The notes beneath the pieces are model-generated. The model was not told the origin of the DNA. It saw only the letters and a list, made by a program, of their open reading frames with translations, and did not search any database. A DNA stretch of 64,000 bases from Nereocystis luetkeana (Eukaryota > Sar > Phaeophyceae > Laminariales > Laminariaceae): NCBI GenBank assembly GCA_031213475.1, contig JARUPZ010000014.1, positions 3,390,535 to 3,454,534 on the forward strand. Direction: 5' to 3'. Each line of letters starts with the position of its first letter. The first letter of the stretch is position 1. The position numbers and the translations under genes are program-made. Positions 1 to 10,620 of the stretch are shown here, piece after piece.

Positions 1-1029
1 GGGCCCCGTTGGGAAGCACGGTGTTGCAGTATTGGCGGAGCCAGTCGGCGTGCGAGACGCAGCCATAGCCGGATGCCAGAAACCGCTGGCCGTTATTCCG
101 AGAGAGCTCCCGTTGTGCCGCGCCGATTCTCATTCGGCGGTACAGGCGGTTGGTTTGACGATGCTGGTTCGGGGTGCCGGCCCAGTAGCGCAAAATTGCG
201 TGGCGAGAAAGCTGAAGGTCCATTTCCCGTTCGCAGGATGGACGGGAGAGTCCAGTCTAGTGCGTCTCGTACATCACTGCGATGACGCCACCTCGACCTC
301 GAACCGATTGGTGTCCGGTAATCTTTTCCACTTCGAGTCGGTGAAGAGGTGTCGAGACCTCGTCCTGGGTGACGTGGTACGGGGGAGATTTCTTGGAGAA
401 GTTGTTGAGCACGTATTGCGTCAACCCCGCTGGCAAATACTTCGGCATGTCGCCACGGTCGTGGGGTTGGCACAGGGCTTGCAGCGTAGAACTCGAACGC
501 GCCGACAAGCATCCGCGCCGGGCATATCAGAGGGAAGATCCAAATACAGGAGCTTTGCCCCAAGAGGACACCCGTCCGGGGTGTCCGCTGCGGAGCAGGG
601 GCCAACTGCGAGAACTTTGTAGGGGCCTGTCCAGTTGAGTGAGAGTTTGGCCTTGAGGACCTTGGCGTCCGTGTCGGGTTTTGCTCCCTGGCGGATGGTG
701 GCCGCCGTATTGTACACCCATGCCCAGCCGCCAACGCCACATCTGGGGACCGGACGCAGAGCGTCGGCGAGGGCGGAGTTGCGGCGGTTCACACGGGCAA
801 CAGTGGGGGCGTGGTCTTCGCGAACGATATTGTACGCGCGCTGCTGGCGGTCCATCGCCAAGCCGCAATAGGCGAGGTGGTCGCGGGCCAAGCTTTGGTG
901 GCCGGCGACTCCAGCACGCTCGAAAATCGTGAGGGGGAGGCGTGGCAGCCGACCCAAATGTACCTCGTTGGGAGCCAAGCCCGTGGCGGCACTGACCGAA
1001 TTGTTGTACGCAAATTCGACATGAGCCAC
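1..1029 (-). mobile_element. Ty3/gypsy LTR retrotransposon, 3' pol fragment (integrase C-terminus and chromodomain), broken
   Basis: Reading the minus strand from 1029, the translation opens with AHVEFAYNNSVSAATG followed by an LGRLPRLPL block. This is the typical end of a Ty3/gypsy integrase core, a nuclear enzyme that inserts element cDNA. A basic region with NWTGPYKVL follows, then a chromodomain-like tail (HRLEVEKITGH, then MYETH). The reading frame is damaged in three visible ways: an in-frame TAA just before the fragment, a frameshift near 460-480 joining the two frames, and a TAG at about 254-256 where the chromodomain usually has a tryptophan after YETH. Codons stay homologous past that stop, so the copy is a relic. 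No LTR, protease or reverse transcriptase is visible, and the element leaves the window at position 1. Confidence 0.85.
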
Positions 1030-1305
1030 TTGTTATGATCACGGAGAGCGGGACACTTTGTATCCCTGGACAGGTCTGCCTATTAAGCCGGCACTCGTTG
1101 GTACTCACGTTGATGTTCGCTTAGAGATAGAAGAGCCACTTTATTCCTTTCGTTCACGACGGAGACTGGGGCCACGCTGGTGCCTCTCTGGAAAACCCCT
1201 GGTTTTCCACCTAAGATACGCCTTCCAAGTACTACGAATACGTTCCCAGTGCCAGAACCCAGGTAATTACCGGGCTTTCAACCTCATACAAAGCATTATC
1301 ATAAC

Positions 1306-1322
1306 ATAGTAGTAGTAGTAGC

Positions 1323-1356
<34 letters not shown>

Positions 1357-1357
1357 A

Positions 1358-1417
<60 letters not shown>

Positions 1418-1436
1418 CAGTAGTAGTAGTAGTAGT

Positions 1437-1477
<41 letters not shown>

Positions 1478-1493
1478 TAGTAGCAGCAGCAGC

Positions 1494-1543
<50 letters not shown>

Positions 1544-1660
1544 TAGTATTAATAGTAGTAGTAGTAGTAGTAGTAGTACGTAGTAGTAGTAGTAGTAGTA
1601 GTAGTAGTACGTAGTAGTAGTAGTAGTAGTAGTACGTACCAGGTAGTAGTAGTAGTATTT
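1306..1660. repeat. AGT/TAG trinucleotide array, about 350 bp
   Basis: Almost uninterrupted AGT repeats, with AGC variants at 1437-1465 and 1483-1495 and single-base breaks near 1540 and 1580-1640. Read on the other strand it is an ACT array, matching those at 5.6, 7.0, 7.3 and 7.4 kb. It lies beyond the 3' end of retroelement copy A. Its right edge carries three copies of the 9-mer TACCTGGTA (either strand, 1637-1678). Confidence 0.95.
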
Positions 1661-1678
1661 AATACCTGGTACCTGGTA

Positions 1679-1869
1679 GCTAATAAAGCTGTTCGATTAT
1701 CCCCAGAACATCAAATATCCCGTTTTTCTCCTTCGCGAACAAATTCAAGTTCGCACAACGATATACTGGTGGTAGAAAAACCAATAATGAACTAATATGC
1801 TCTGCCCCTTGTATTCTGCAAGCAGTTAGCAGTCACAAACTATAAAAGTTCCAGCATGAACCAATAAAA
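1679..1869. other. Unassigned spacer
   Basis: AT-rich sequence between the trinucleotide array and the 3' end of retroelement copy A. No open frame, RNA gene or recognised repeat was seen. Confidence 0.5.
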
Positions 1870-2102
1870 TCTCCGTATACGAAGGAAACCTATACACCAA
1901 GTCTATCTATCTTCTATGTCTATTTCCTTTTATGTTTTATCTACGATACTCTATGTGCTGTCTTTGCCCCCTCCTACATCTTAATATCTACTCGTTACTT
2001 CTATTCTTAAATCCTAACCCGCATCCAAGCTCCATCCCCACGCCATCGGTGTGGGTCTGTCATCCCCCTCCCCCCCTGCTCCTTCTCGATTCCTAACGAC
2101 CC

Positions 2103-3306
2103 CTAAGCTAAAGTCCCAATCGTTACACCCTCCTCGAAATGGCGACCTGTGTAGTCAACCGAGACGATTTGGAGCAGGCGTTCCTTCACCAATCCTTTCC
2201 TTCCCATCGACACACCATCCCTCCCCCCCACTACACCCACTGCACTAGCAGCCAGCTGGTCGATGAACTTACTGCCCTCTACCCAAAGACGCCCAAAGCT
2301 TTCCACTGCTAAAGTCGCAAGTTTGTGATACCGTTCGTCAAAGGACACATGTCCCGGACGAGAGTAGTGTTGGCGTTACGCGCCTCGGAGGTAGAGGCAG
2401 CTGATCCATCTTGATCGGCACTGCCTCCTCGCAGGTGTCTGCGCCTGAGGGTCCGCACGGGTGGCGTCCAGCAGGGTGGACTTTCCCTATACTCCCTATT
2501 AGGAGCCTCCCGTAGACCTCCTCTCCTGATGACAATGTCCATCCGCAGATTTCGGTCTGCGGTGAACGGTTCGCCCGCTCCACTTGTCGTGGAATTCCCA
2601 ACCGCTTCAACGTTCGGGACATCGCGTGGACGAGCAGTTGGTGTTGATTTACCTGCGCCCCTGCTCTGGGACAGATGCGCGCGTGGCGAGTGTCCACGTC
2701 CACTGCATCACAGCAGAGACACCTCACTGCCACGTGTTTCTCTATCCCAATGAACCGCCTTCCCATGCCCACAAACGCTTGCGCGGGTTTGACCCGGAGT
2801 GAGTCCGTTGGTCTCGCCCGAAGGTATGCCGTAGCTCCTGCCCCCTGTAGGCTCCTATAGCGAGCCTTGGCGAGGGCTTTGGTTTCGGTCCCACCCATCG
2901 GGTCCTCCGGTCCGGGGGGGTGTGCTGTCTCCGGGAGCTCCCCCAGCGAGGCAGCGCGGGCTCCGTGCAGACGTTGGTTTACCAACTTGCCCAACTTCCG
3001 TTGGACTTTGCGTGAGTTCGTGCTCATGGCATCGTGTGCAGCCAGCACGTCGGTCTCTGGGGGTCTTGAGGCCCTGTCCTCCTCCGCGCCTAGACCCCAT
3101 TCTAACCAAGATTCGGGGACGATGCCCGCCATTGCTTCCTGTGACACCCCCCATGTATTCCTAATCTCCCGCAAGCTGTCTCCCAGCTGAGCAATGATGC
3201 TCGATTCTGGGAGCCCCCCTCTCCTCATATCGCCTAACGGGCCTGTGAGGTCTGCTAATAGGACCTCCGGCAAGGTCCCCACCCTGCTCCCGATGGATGC
3301 CGACAT
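2103..3306 (-). pseudogene. C-terminal CCHC and restriction-like endonuclease region of copy A
   Basis: After the thumb-like region the translation shows a cysteine pair, then RHARICPRAG. In copy B the same place reads CPRCDEVDVDTRHARIC, i.e. C-x2-C-x9-H-x3-C. A block follows with MDIV and, after about 20 residues, an LLDVT-like strand that is frame-damaged in copy A, then a conserved KLATLAVESFGRL segment. The order (CCHC, then D...D, then a basic residue) is that of the REL endonuclease of R2-like elements, which nicks the target DNA. The frame changes near 2340. Assignment to a named clade is not possible by eye. Confidence 0.7.
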
Positions 3307-3375
3307 TCTCCTTACTTCTGTCGACGGTAGCCCTAATCCCCCCGCTCCCGTAGAAAGGCATGCTTGGGCTTGCTG

Positions 3376-4377
3376 TCAAGGTTTGAGAGTCAGCCGACAA
3401 TCCGGGCAACCCTCCTGGAAAAACGGTTGTGCCTCCGCCGCTCCCGGTAGTTCGAGGATTTTCTCGTACGCCCACTGGGCCCCTGTGTCTGCTCTTTTAC
3501 ATGCTTCGAGGGACCCCGGGTCCAGAGCCCTTTCGAGGCAACTTGTCCGTTGCCCGAGAGATTTGACGGTGATGAGGGCCGCCGCCTGTTTGTCGGGCAT
3601 ATTAGCGAGGCAGCGCGCAAGGTGGTCTGTGCCCCCATTCCTCACTACCTCCATTGTTCTCCCCCGCACGCACTCTTCCGTGCCGATCGGGACACCCACC
3701 ACCGTCACCCCTCCTTCGTTTGCAATGCGGACCTCAATGCTTTCAAGGAGCGATATCTCCTCCATCGTCGGGACGTGCCCTTTTGGTGGTATTAATAGTA
3801 CCACTGTTTTGGCGGCGTTGACCACAATGCCGATGCCATCTAGCTCTCGTCGGAGGAAGGCGAATGCTCCAATCGTGGTGGCCGTGATCCCTGTGAGGCC
3901 GAGAGAGACATCGTCCATGTACGCGAAGGCTTCCACTCTTTCTCTCTCGAATTCCTGCCCGAATCTCTTCAGCCCCTGTCGTAACGCCAGGCAAAACATT
4001 GCTGGTCCCATGGGGTCCCCTTGCTGGACGCCGCTGGATCAAGCGATCGCCCTGATCTCTCCTGATTCCAGCCGGAAAAAACCGTCGGCCGGTCTTGTGC
4101 CGTAGCACTTGGCCACTAAAAGCGTGAGCGCTGGCACGCATTTTACTGCCTCTTCTAGCACCGCCGTCCTTTTTACGGTGTTGAAGGCGTTGGAGCAGTC
4201 CGTGAGAACAAGCCAGTTGCTCCCCTCGTGTAGCATCCTAGCCCTCAATCCCACATGCTCCTCTCCTCCGGGTACGGCGACCCCGAACTGCCTCACCTCT
4301 CGGTTTACCTCCTCCAACCGCAGTCGCCACTGTCGCATAGCCCCTGCGGTGATGAGCCTCTTCCAAATCATACCCAC
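3376..4377 (-). pseudogene. Reverse transcriptase core of copy A
   Basis: Minus-strand translation gives VLTDCSNAFNTVKR (RT block A, with the catalytic Asp), VQQGDPMGPAMF (block B) and FAYMDDVSLGL (block C, YMDD, near 3909-3930), followed by GIVVNAAKT and a VPIG motif. These are the ordered RT blocks of non-LTR elements; the enzyme copies element RNA at a nicked chromosomal target. Two in-frame stops interrupt it: TGA at 4039-4041, where copy B has Cys, and TGA at 3376-3378, where copy B has Tyr. The frame itself is kept, so decay here is by point mutation. Confidence 0.9.
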
Positions 4378-5564
4378 GCAGACCGGCCGGCACTTTTCCC
4401 CAAGGCAGTGAGGCTCGACTGGAGGAAGAGCTGTCAGAACTCTGGCGGGAACGCGTCCGGCTCATCGACGATTTTCCGCCAGAAGGCTGTCATACCACTT
4501 CCGAACTCCTCTCTGCCGATATCGGTTTGAATTATGGATTGTAGATGAGCGTATCGTTGACCGTCGTTTCCGGCACGCTCCGGTAGTTGATGACGTCGAA
4601 GAGCACCTCGGAGGCATACTCCTCGTCAGGGTGCCACGGGGGGGCGTTTCCATCTACCACCTCGGTGCCGGTCGCTAGCACTGCAGCCGCCGCCGCCGCG
4701 GACACGGCGGCATGGGTTTCGGGGGGAAACTTGGCCATCAATGTGTTCCACGTTTCCTCGTTCCCCGTTGATCGTGGTTTTGCCAGAAGGTTGCGTGCTG
4801 CCACTTTGACCCCTCCCGCGTGGCGACACGCCGACGACGCTCGTTTAAGTGCCTCTTCCGAAGCTTCCGGGGCCGTACCCCGTTGTCCCAAGCCCTCTCT
4901 CCTGGTGTATGCTATCAGTCATGGGAGCAGGAGCACTATGTCCCCGCTCTCCACCAGCGCCAACCTCTGCTGCCTCTTTATCCGGTCGTCCGGTGAGTGG
5001 AGCACGGCTGGCATGAGGTACCATAACTTTATCGCCCGCAGGAGCGAGTTCGGTGTCGCCGAGTCCCGGTTCGCCCGGTGCTCTCCCATAGCGTGGTTGA
5101 GGATGCCAAGAGCGTGAACACTCAAGCGCGCTAGCTGCGGCTGTACTGTTTTCCCGGTGCGAACCGTTGCCCCAGGTCCTCCAAGGAAACGGCATCAAAT
5201 GGTGGTCCTATACCCAGTCTGTTTTGGTCCCATTCGTACCGAAGCCCCCGGCTGCGTAGGTCCTCGTCACCGATGGTCCCCCCTCCCATCCGCGCCGCCC
5301 GATTGCGAAGACCCGGGTCAGCTTGGACCGCTGCCTCCAGTGCGTCCCACCTGGGATGCCGGGCTTCGCAGTCGGCGGCTGGACAGCGGAGTGGTGCCGG
5401 TGCCGTGCCTCTCGCAGGGCCTCTACTACACAACGAGCGTGGAGCACGTGGCGCCCTTGCCCACATGGAAAACGTACCGCCCGGTGCCCTAGCTGACGTG
5501 TTACACCGCAGACCCCGCGTGCCACTCCACCTGTGGTGTTGCCAATGAAGGCCGTACTATTAAT

Positions 5565-5585
5565 ACTACTATTATACTACTATTA

Positions 5586-5625
<40 letters not shown>

Positions 5626-5725
5626 GCTACTACTACTGCTGCTGCTACGACTAGTAGTAGTAGTAGTAGTAGTTACTACTACTACTACTACTACTATACT
5701 ACTACTGCTACTGCTACCTGGTATT
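5565..5725. repeat. ACT trinucleotide array with an internal AGT inversion
   Basis: ACT repeats run to about 5640, switch to AGT at 5653-5673, then return to ACT. The switch creates a local palindrome. The array abuts the 5' end of retroelement copy A and ends in a TACCTGGTA 9-mer at 5715-5723. Poly-Tyr/Thr open frames here are artefacts of the repeat. Confidence 0.95.
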
Positions 5726-5729
5726 GAAT

Positions 5730-6949
5730 ACTACTCCGTTCCCCTCGCTGCCTCGGCAAGGCATGCTGCGAGGCAAGACCTATCAGGCTTATAGCGAGAG
5801 GGGTAGGTCTTTCTGGCGGGTGTAAGGCCGGACTCACCCTCAAGAAGTGATACCTTCTTGCAGTTTCGTGTGGCCGCGAGGCTCAGGTCGCAGTAGAGTT
5901 GGGTCGTACGTCGTGCGTCATGCACGGAGACCTACGATTCGCACGTCTTTTTTAGGCAGCTGCGGCAGAGCAGCAATGCTCAATCGGGATGTCCGTGCGC
6001 GGAGGCGGGCGCCACCACAGGCCACACTACAGCGCAGTCTATTGCGCCCGTAGGAGGCTGGATTCGACGAAGGAGGAGGGAGACGTAGCATCGACGAGCG
6101 GGGAAGAGACGGATTGAACTCACCCTGCGCGATAATTTTTGCTTTTTCAGATCAGAACCGCAAGTGCGAGGAGCATTTTGGTTTTCGGGACGGGAGAGAA
6201 GAGGAACCGACTGGAAGGGAGCGGCGACGAGAGCACGTACAAAGGAGCGGGCGGATTGGGCTAAGGCGATGAGGCGGCCATGAAGAACGGCAGCAGGATG
6301 GCACACGAAGACCCATGACCGGCGCGCACACCATCACGAGAGAAGCAGTCACCGTTTTTTTCTGGTTTTTGTTTTCACGAGGCAGTATGTGTTTGTTATT
6401 AACGTCACTGGTCTCTGTAGTGTTGGCGAGTTGTTTACCCTTCATGGGGAACGACCCCCGCAATTTTCAGGGGCGTGGTATAATAGCTGTGCTGCACATT
6501 TTTTGTCAGACAGTCCGGGAAGAGATGGCGATCGTTGATATTCGTGTGGTGTTTTTTCTCGGTTGGATAGCTCCTTTTTCACTGCATGTCCGCGAGTCGT
6601 CACTCTGACAGCACCCCAGACATCAGGCGTGTTTCTCTCTGTGTTCACGACTACCGTGCGTTTCGTACGGTGCAGGCAGCACTCCAGACAGCAGCCGCTG
6701 TAGTCAGCAGCCACGAGTTGGTTATTAGTGGTGGGAACGGGGAGGACTCTGTGTTGTATAGTTGAGAGGATATACGCGCGGCCATGTTAGTTCAGTTTGC
6801 ACGTTGATTTCATCTTGTGTGCGCCTTCTTCGTCCCATATTTTTTTTAAGGCAGCCGAATTTTGTTTTTTTTTCATGGTTTTTGGGAACTTCCTAGGGCT
6901 CCAGCACCTTTGTGCGACCACGGACTCCTTCGTCAGAGAGTTAATGTGA
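5730..6949. other. Unassigned 1.2-kb region
   Basis: Several short open frames occur in both directions, but none has a recognisable domain, steady codon bias or supporting splice sites. I see no gene here. Confidence 0.4.
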
Positions 6950-7006
6950 GAACAACAGCAACAGCAACAGCAACTACTACTACTACTACAACTATTACTA
7001 CTACTG

Positions 7007-7051
<45 letters not shown>

Positions 7052-7239
7052 TTATAGTAGTAGATAAGCTTCTCAGGGGGTGCTTAGTGAGGGGAGTGGT
7101 CGTTTTTTGGTGGATGAGATGGAGGGATGTTGGTTTTAGCAGTCTTCATGAGCGTCACATCAGTCTTGACTTGTCGTATGATACTGCCGCGCTTTTGTTT
7201 TGGAGAGTTCTTCACTTTTTGTTGTGGTATTTTCATAGA

Positions 7240-7270
7240 ACAACACTACACATTGTCGGATGGCAAGCAT
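7240..7270 (-). repeat. Partial inverted copy of the CCATCCGACAATGTG repeat
   Basis: On the minus strand it reads GCTTGCCATCCGACAATGTG, matching the start of the repeats at 8191 and 11493, and then diverges. Confidence 0.7.
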
Positions 7271-7295
7271 AATGATACTGTACTATTACTACTAT

Positions 7296-7335
<40 letters not shown>

Positions 7336-7349
7336 GCTACTGCTACTAC

Positions 7350-7411
7350 TATTATTTCTCTTCCGACAATGTGCAGCATGATCTTCAACATTGATCACTC
7401 ATAACTTTCCC
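7350..7411 (+). repeat. Dispersed repeat, ATTTCTCTT...CTTTCCC, copy 1
   Basis: Contains CCGACAATGTGCAGCATG followed by ATCTTCAACATTGATCAC and ATAACTTTCCC. It is essentially identical over about 48 bp to 8198-8246 and similar to 11500-11549. Confidence 0.85.
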
Positions 7412-7475
7412 ACAACTACTACTACTACTACTGCTGCGACCACTACTACTACTACCACTACTACTACTACTACTA

Positions 7476-8177
7476 GGAGGGCTTACAGTAGGCTGTTGGT
7501 GTTGACAGTTGCAACGGGAGGTGTGGGTTAAATTGACACACAACACGAATCTGAACGTGGAAGTGTGGTGGGCTAAAGCTTTATGTTTACCAATCCGCGG
7601 GAGTATATATATATATATGTAAAGTATGTTCAAAATTGAAAGTTACAACATAAAGTTTCTTTATTCGGTTATTACAGTAGGAGCTAGTACACAAAAGCCA
7701 AAAAAGGGAGTTTTTCCGTTTTTTGTTCATGACGTATCACAAGCGACCTTTATTTCGGGCGATTTTAGTACCACAGATAAATTCTATGCTAAAGATGGAT
7801 GTATGCTATCTCGCGTTTGCCGTTACGACCTGTGTGTATCAATGGCGGTGGTAGTAAATTACAAAGGACGGTTTTTCTCCGGGGGACCTCGCGATCTCTG
7901 GCATGACATTTTTCGTTTTTTTTTTCGCGATTTATGTTGTAATCTTTCCCGTGGTTGCAATAGTTTTGTGTGGGATTAAGGGAGAGGTTTTAGCTTGTAC
8001 TCGTGGGGAGGATGAGTTTCCTCTTGCCATCACTTCTATGGTTGTGATGTAGGCCTAGGGGTTACGTTCTGGTTATTTTGTTTCGTCACCGCTGTTATGT
8101 AAAGAGTCAGGGAGGGTGTTCGTCTGGTCTCTTTTCAATGACAGTTACTTCCCGGTTTGTATTGCCTATTGCCTATT
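7476..8177. other. Unassigned region with one 117-codon open frame
   Basis: Apart from the dispersed repeat at 7495-7575, a plus-strand open frame at 7626-7979 is the only notable content. It has no recognisable domain, many TTT codons and no clear splice context, so it is not called as a gene. Confidence 0.35.
7495..7575 (-). repeat. Dispersed repeat shared with 21310-21392
   Basis: The minus strand reads CACTTCCACGTTCA, then GTGTGTCAAT, then CTCCCGTTG, aligning with plus-strand 21327-21380. The element type is unknown. Confidence 0.65.
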
Positions 8178-8246
8178 ATTATCATTTCTCTTACCATCCG
8201 ACAATGTGCAGCATGATCTTCAACATTGATCACTCATAACTTTCCC
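8178..8246 (+). repeat. Dispersed repeat, ATTTCTCTT...CTTTCCC, copy 2 (left flank of retroelement copy B)
   Basis: Same sequence as 7350-7411. It directly abuts the 3' end of retroelement copy B, and a diverged direct copy lies at the other end of that element (11493-11549). Confidence 0.85.
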
Positions 8247-8378
8247 GAAAGAGGAAAACCTCGGAAACAAAAGGAAACCCACGCACCAAATCTACCTCCG
8301 TTCTGTGCCGACTTTCGGCCTGTCTATTCCATTTGCTGTCCTTGCTCCTTCCTTCTCATTACGTTCTATTATTAAATC

Positions 8379-9082
8379 CTAAGCTGCATCCAAACTCCAA
8401 AGCCACGCCATCGGTGTGGGTTTGTCGTTCCTCCCCCCCCTGTTCCTTCTCGATTCCTGGCGGTCCCTAAGCTGGAGCTTGAACCGCGACACCCTCCTCG
8501 AAATGGCGACCTGGGTGGTCACCGAAACGATTTGGAGCAGGCGTTCCTTCACCACCCCCTTCCTTGCCGTCGACCCACCATCCCTCCCCCCCACGACGCT
8601 AGCTGTCAGCTGGTCGATAAAGTTTCTCCCCTCTACCCCGAGGCGCTCAAAGCTTTCCACCGCTAAGGTGGCTAGTTTGTGGCTCCGCTCGTGGAAGGGC
8701 ACATGCCCCAGACGCGCGTAGTGTTGGCGCTTGCGCCTCTCGGAGGTAGAGGCAGCTGATCCATCGTGATCAGCGCTGCCTCCTCGCAGGTGGACCTGCG
8801 CTTGCGGGTCTGCATGGGTGACGTCCAGCAGGATGGACTTTTCCCTGTCTTCCCTGTTTGGAGCGTCCCGAAGACCTCCTCTCCTAACAACGATATCCAT
8901 CCGCATGTTCCGGTCTGCAGTGTGCGGGAGATCGCGTGAACCAACGGTTGATGCTGGTTTACCTGTGCCCCTGCTCTAGGACAAATGCGGGCGTGGCGTG
9001 TGTCTACGTCGACTTCGTCGCAGCGGGGGCACCTCACTGCCACGTGCTCCTCGATGCCCATGAAACGCCTTCCCATGCCCAC
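8379..9082 (-). pseudogene. CCHC and restriction-like endonuclease region of copy B
   Basis: Two overlapping frames carry the nuclease end. 8672-9082 begins with CPRCDEVDVDTRHARIC (C-x2-C-x9-H-x3-C). 8379-8906 holds RMDIVVRRGG, then KSILLDVTHADP, then RKRQHYARLGH. The Asp in MDIV, the Asp in LLDVT and the following Lys fit the PD-(D/E)xK-like site of REL endonucleases. A frameshift near 8750-8900 separates the zinc knuckle from the nuclease. Confidence 0.72.
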
Positions 9083-9894
9083 GAACTCCGCTGCTGGTAT
9101 GACACGGAGCGAGTCTGTTGGCCTCGCCCGAAGGCAAGCAGTGGCTCCTGCTCCTTGTAGACTACTGTACGAGCTTTGGCGAAGGCCTTGGTCTCGCTCC
9201 CCCCCAGCGGGTCGCCTGGTCCAGGTGGGCGTGCAATCTCCGGTAACCCCTCCAGCGAGGCTGTGTGTGCAGCGTGCCGACCCTGATTCACCAGCTTGCC
9301 CAACTTTTGTTGAGACTTCCGGGAGTTGGTGGTTACGGCGGCATGCGCAGCCAGCATGTCGGCCTCAGGGGGCCTTGGGACTAGGTCCCCCTCTACATCC
9401 AGGCTCCATTCCAACCAAGATTCGGGGACGATGCCCTCCATCGCTTCTTTCGTCACGACCCACGTGTCCCTAATCTCTCGTAAGCTGCCACCGAGCTCAA
9501 CAATGATGCTCGAATCAGGGAGACCCCTCTTGACCTTGTCGCCTAGCGGGCCCGTGAGGTCTGCTAGAACCTCCGGCAGGATGCCCACCCTGCTTCCAAT
9601 TGAGGCAGACATTCGCCTTGCTTCCGTCGACGGCAACCCTAACCCTCCCGCTCCCGTAGAAAGGCGTGCTTGGGCTTGTTGGTAGGGTTTTAGAGTCAGT
9701 TGGTTAGCCGGGCACCCCTCCTGGACATACGACTGTGCGTCCGCCGCTCCCGGTAGCTCTAGCATATTTTCGTAGGCCCACTGAGCCCCGTTGTCGGGCC
9801 TTCGGCATGCTTCGAGTGACAGCCCCGGGTCCAGAGCCCTTTCGAGGTAGCTCGTCCGCTGCCTGAGGGATTCGACGGTGATGAGGGCCACCGC

Positions 9895-10620
9895 TTACTT
9901 GTCGGGCTTGTTAGCGAGGCAGCGCGCACGGTGGTCCGCGCCTCTATCCTTCACTACCTCCATTGCTCGCCCCAGCACGTATTCATCCGAGCCGATCGGA
10001 ACAACCACCACCGTCACCCCTCCTTCGTCTGCGGTGCGGACGTCGACGCTCTCCTGGAGCGATATCTCCTCCGCCGTCGCGACGTGTCCTTTGGGTGGTA
10101 GTGCTACGGTCTTGGCGGGGTTGACCACAATGCCGATGTCGTCTAGCTCTCGACGGAGGAAGGTAAAAGCGCTAATCGTGTTGGTCATGACCCCTATAAG
10201 GCCGAGAGATACATCGTCCATGTAGGCGAAGGCTTCCACTCCTTCTTCTTCAAACTCCTGTCGGAAACGCTCCAGCCCCGGTCGCAACGCCAGACAGAAC
10301 ATTGCCGGCCCCATGGGGTCCCCTTGCTGGACACCGCTGGAGCAAGCGATCGTCCTGGTCTCCCCTGAGTCCATCCGGAAATACACGTCGGCGGGTCTTG
10401 TGCCGTAGCACTTGGCCACAAACGGTGTGAGCGCTGGCACGCAGTTGGCCGCCTCTTCAAGCACCGCCGTCCGTTTAACCGTGTTGAAGGCGTTGGAGCA
10501 GTCGGTGAGAACGACCCAGTTGCCCGTCTCGTGCAACGTCCTAGCCCTCAGTCGCACATGCTCCACTCCTCCGGGTACGGCGACCCCCAACTCCCTCACC
10601 TCTCGGTTCACCTCCTCCAA
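9895..10620 (-). pseudogene. Reverse transcriptase core of copy B
   Basis: A 241-codon open stretch with RT block A (VLTDCSNAFNTVKR), block B (SSGVQQGDPMGPAMF) and block C (FAYMDDVSLGL, near 10211-10233), all catalytic Asp residues present. The following GIVVNPAKT and VPIGSDE blocks match copy A. This is the better-preserved RT of the two. The upstream pre-RT segment at 10693-11052 contains the DGQRFAHL motif. Confidence 0.9.

Larger units (their letters stand above)
1870..5530 (-). mobile_element. REL-type non-LTR retrotransposon, copy A (decayed)
   Basis: A long minus-strand element alignable with copy B (8247-11490) from its 3' UTR to the N-terminal half of the ORF. The shared 3' end includes the stretch around 2030-2060 with CCATCGGTGTGGG. 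In translation order it shows an N-terminal Cys/His-rich region (5131-5525), an Ala-rich stretch, a pre-RT segment, a reverse transcriptase core, a thumb-like region, a CCHC knuckle and a restriction-like endonuclease. One ORF with a C-terminal nuclease is the layout of the R2/NeSL/CRE-type non-LTR groups. In-frame stops at 3376 and 4039 plus frameshifts near 2340, 4500-4900 and 5400 show it cannot act by itself. It is flanked by AGT/ACT arrays on both sides. Confidence 0.88.
6950..7475. repeat. Cluster of ACT arrays (6950-7056, 7283-7352, 7414-7475)
   Basis: Three ACT arrays separated by unique sequence, the first led by CAA/CAG triplets. All have the same strand sense as the 5.6-kb array and the opposite sense to the 1.3-kb array. 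Confidence 0.9.

Noticed and set aside
5131..5525. RING finger called as a separate host gene
   Set aside because: It is collinear with the retroelement copy A ORF and frameshifted; only some zinc ligands are visible, so it is treated as part of the element.
5533..5727. Open frame of Tyr/Thr/Ser runs
   Set aside because: Pure product of the ACT/AGT array.
7626..7979. 117-codon open frame
   Set aside because: No domain, poor codon bias and no splice or promoter evidence.
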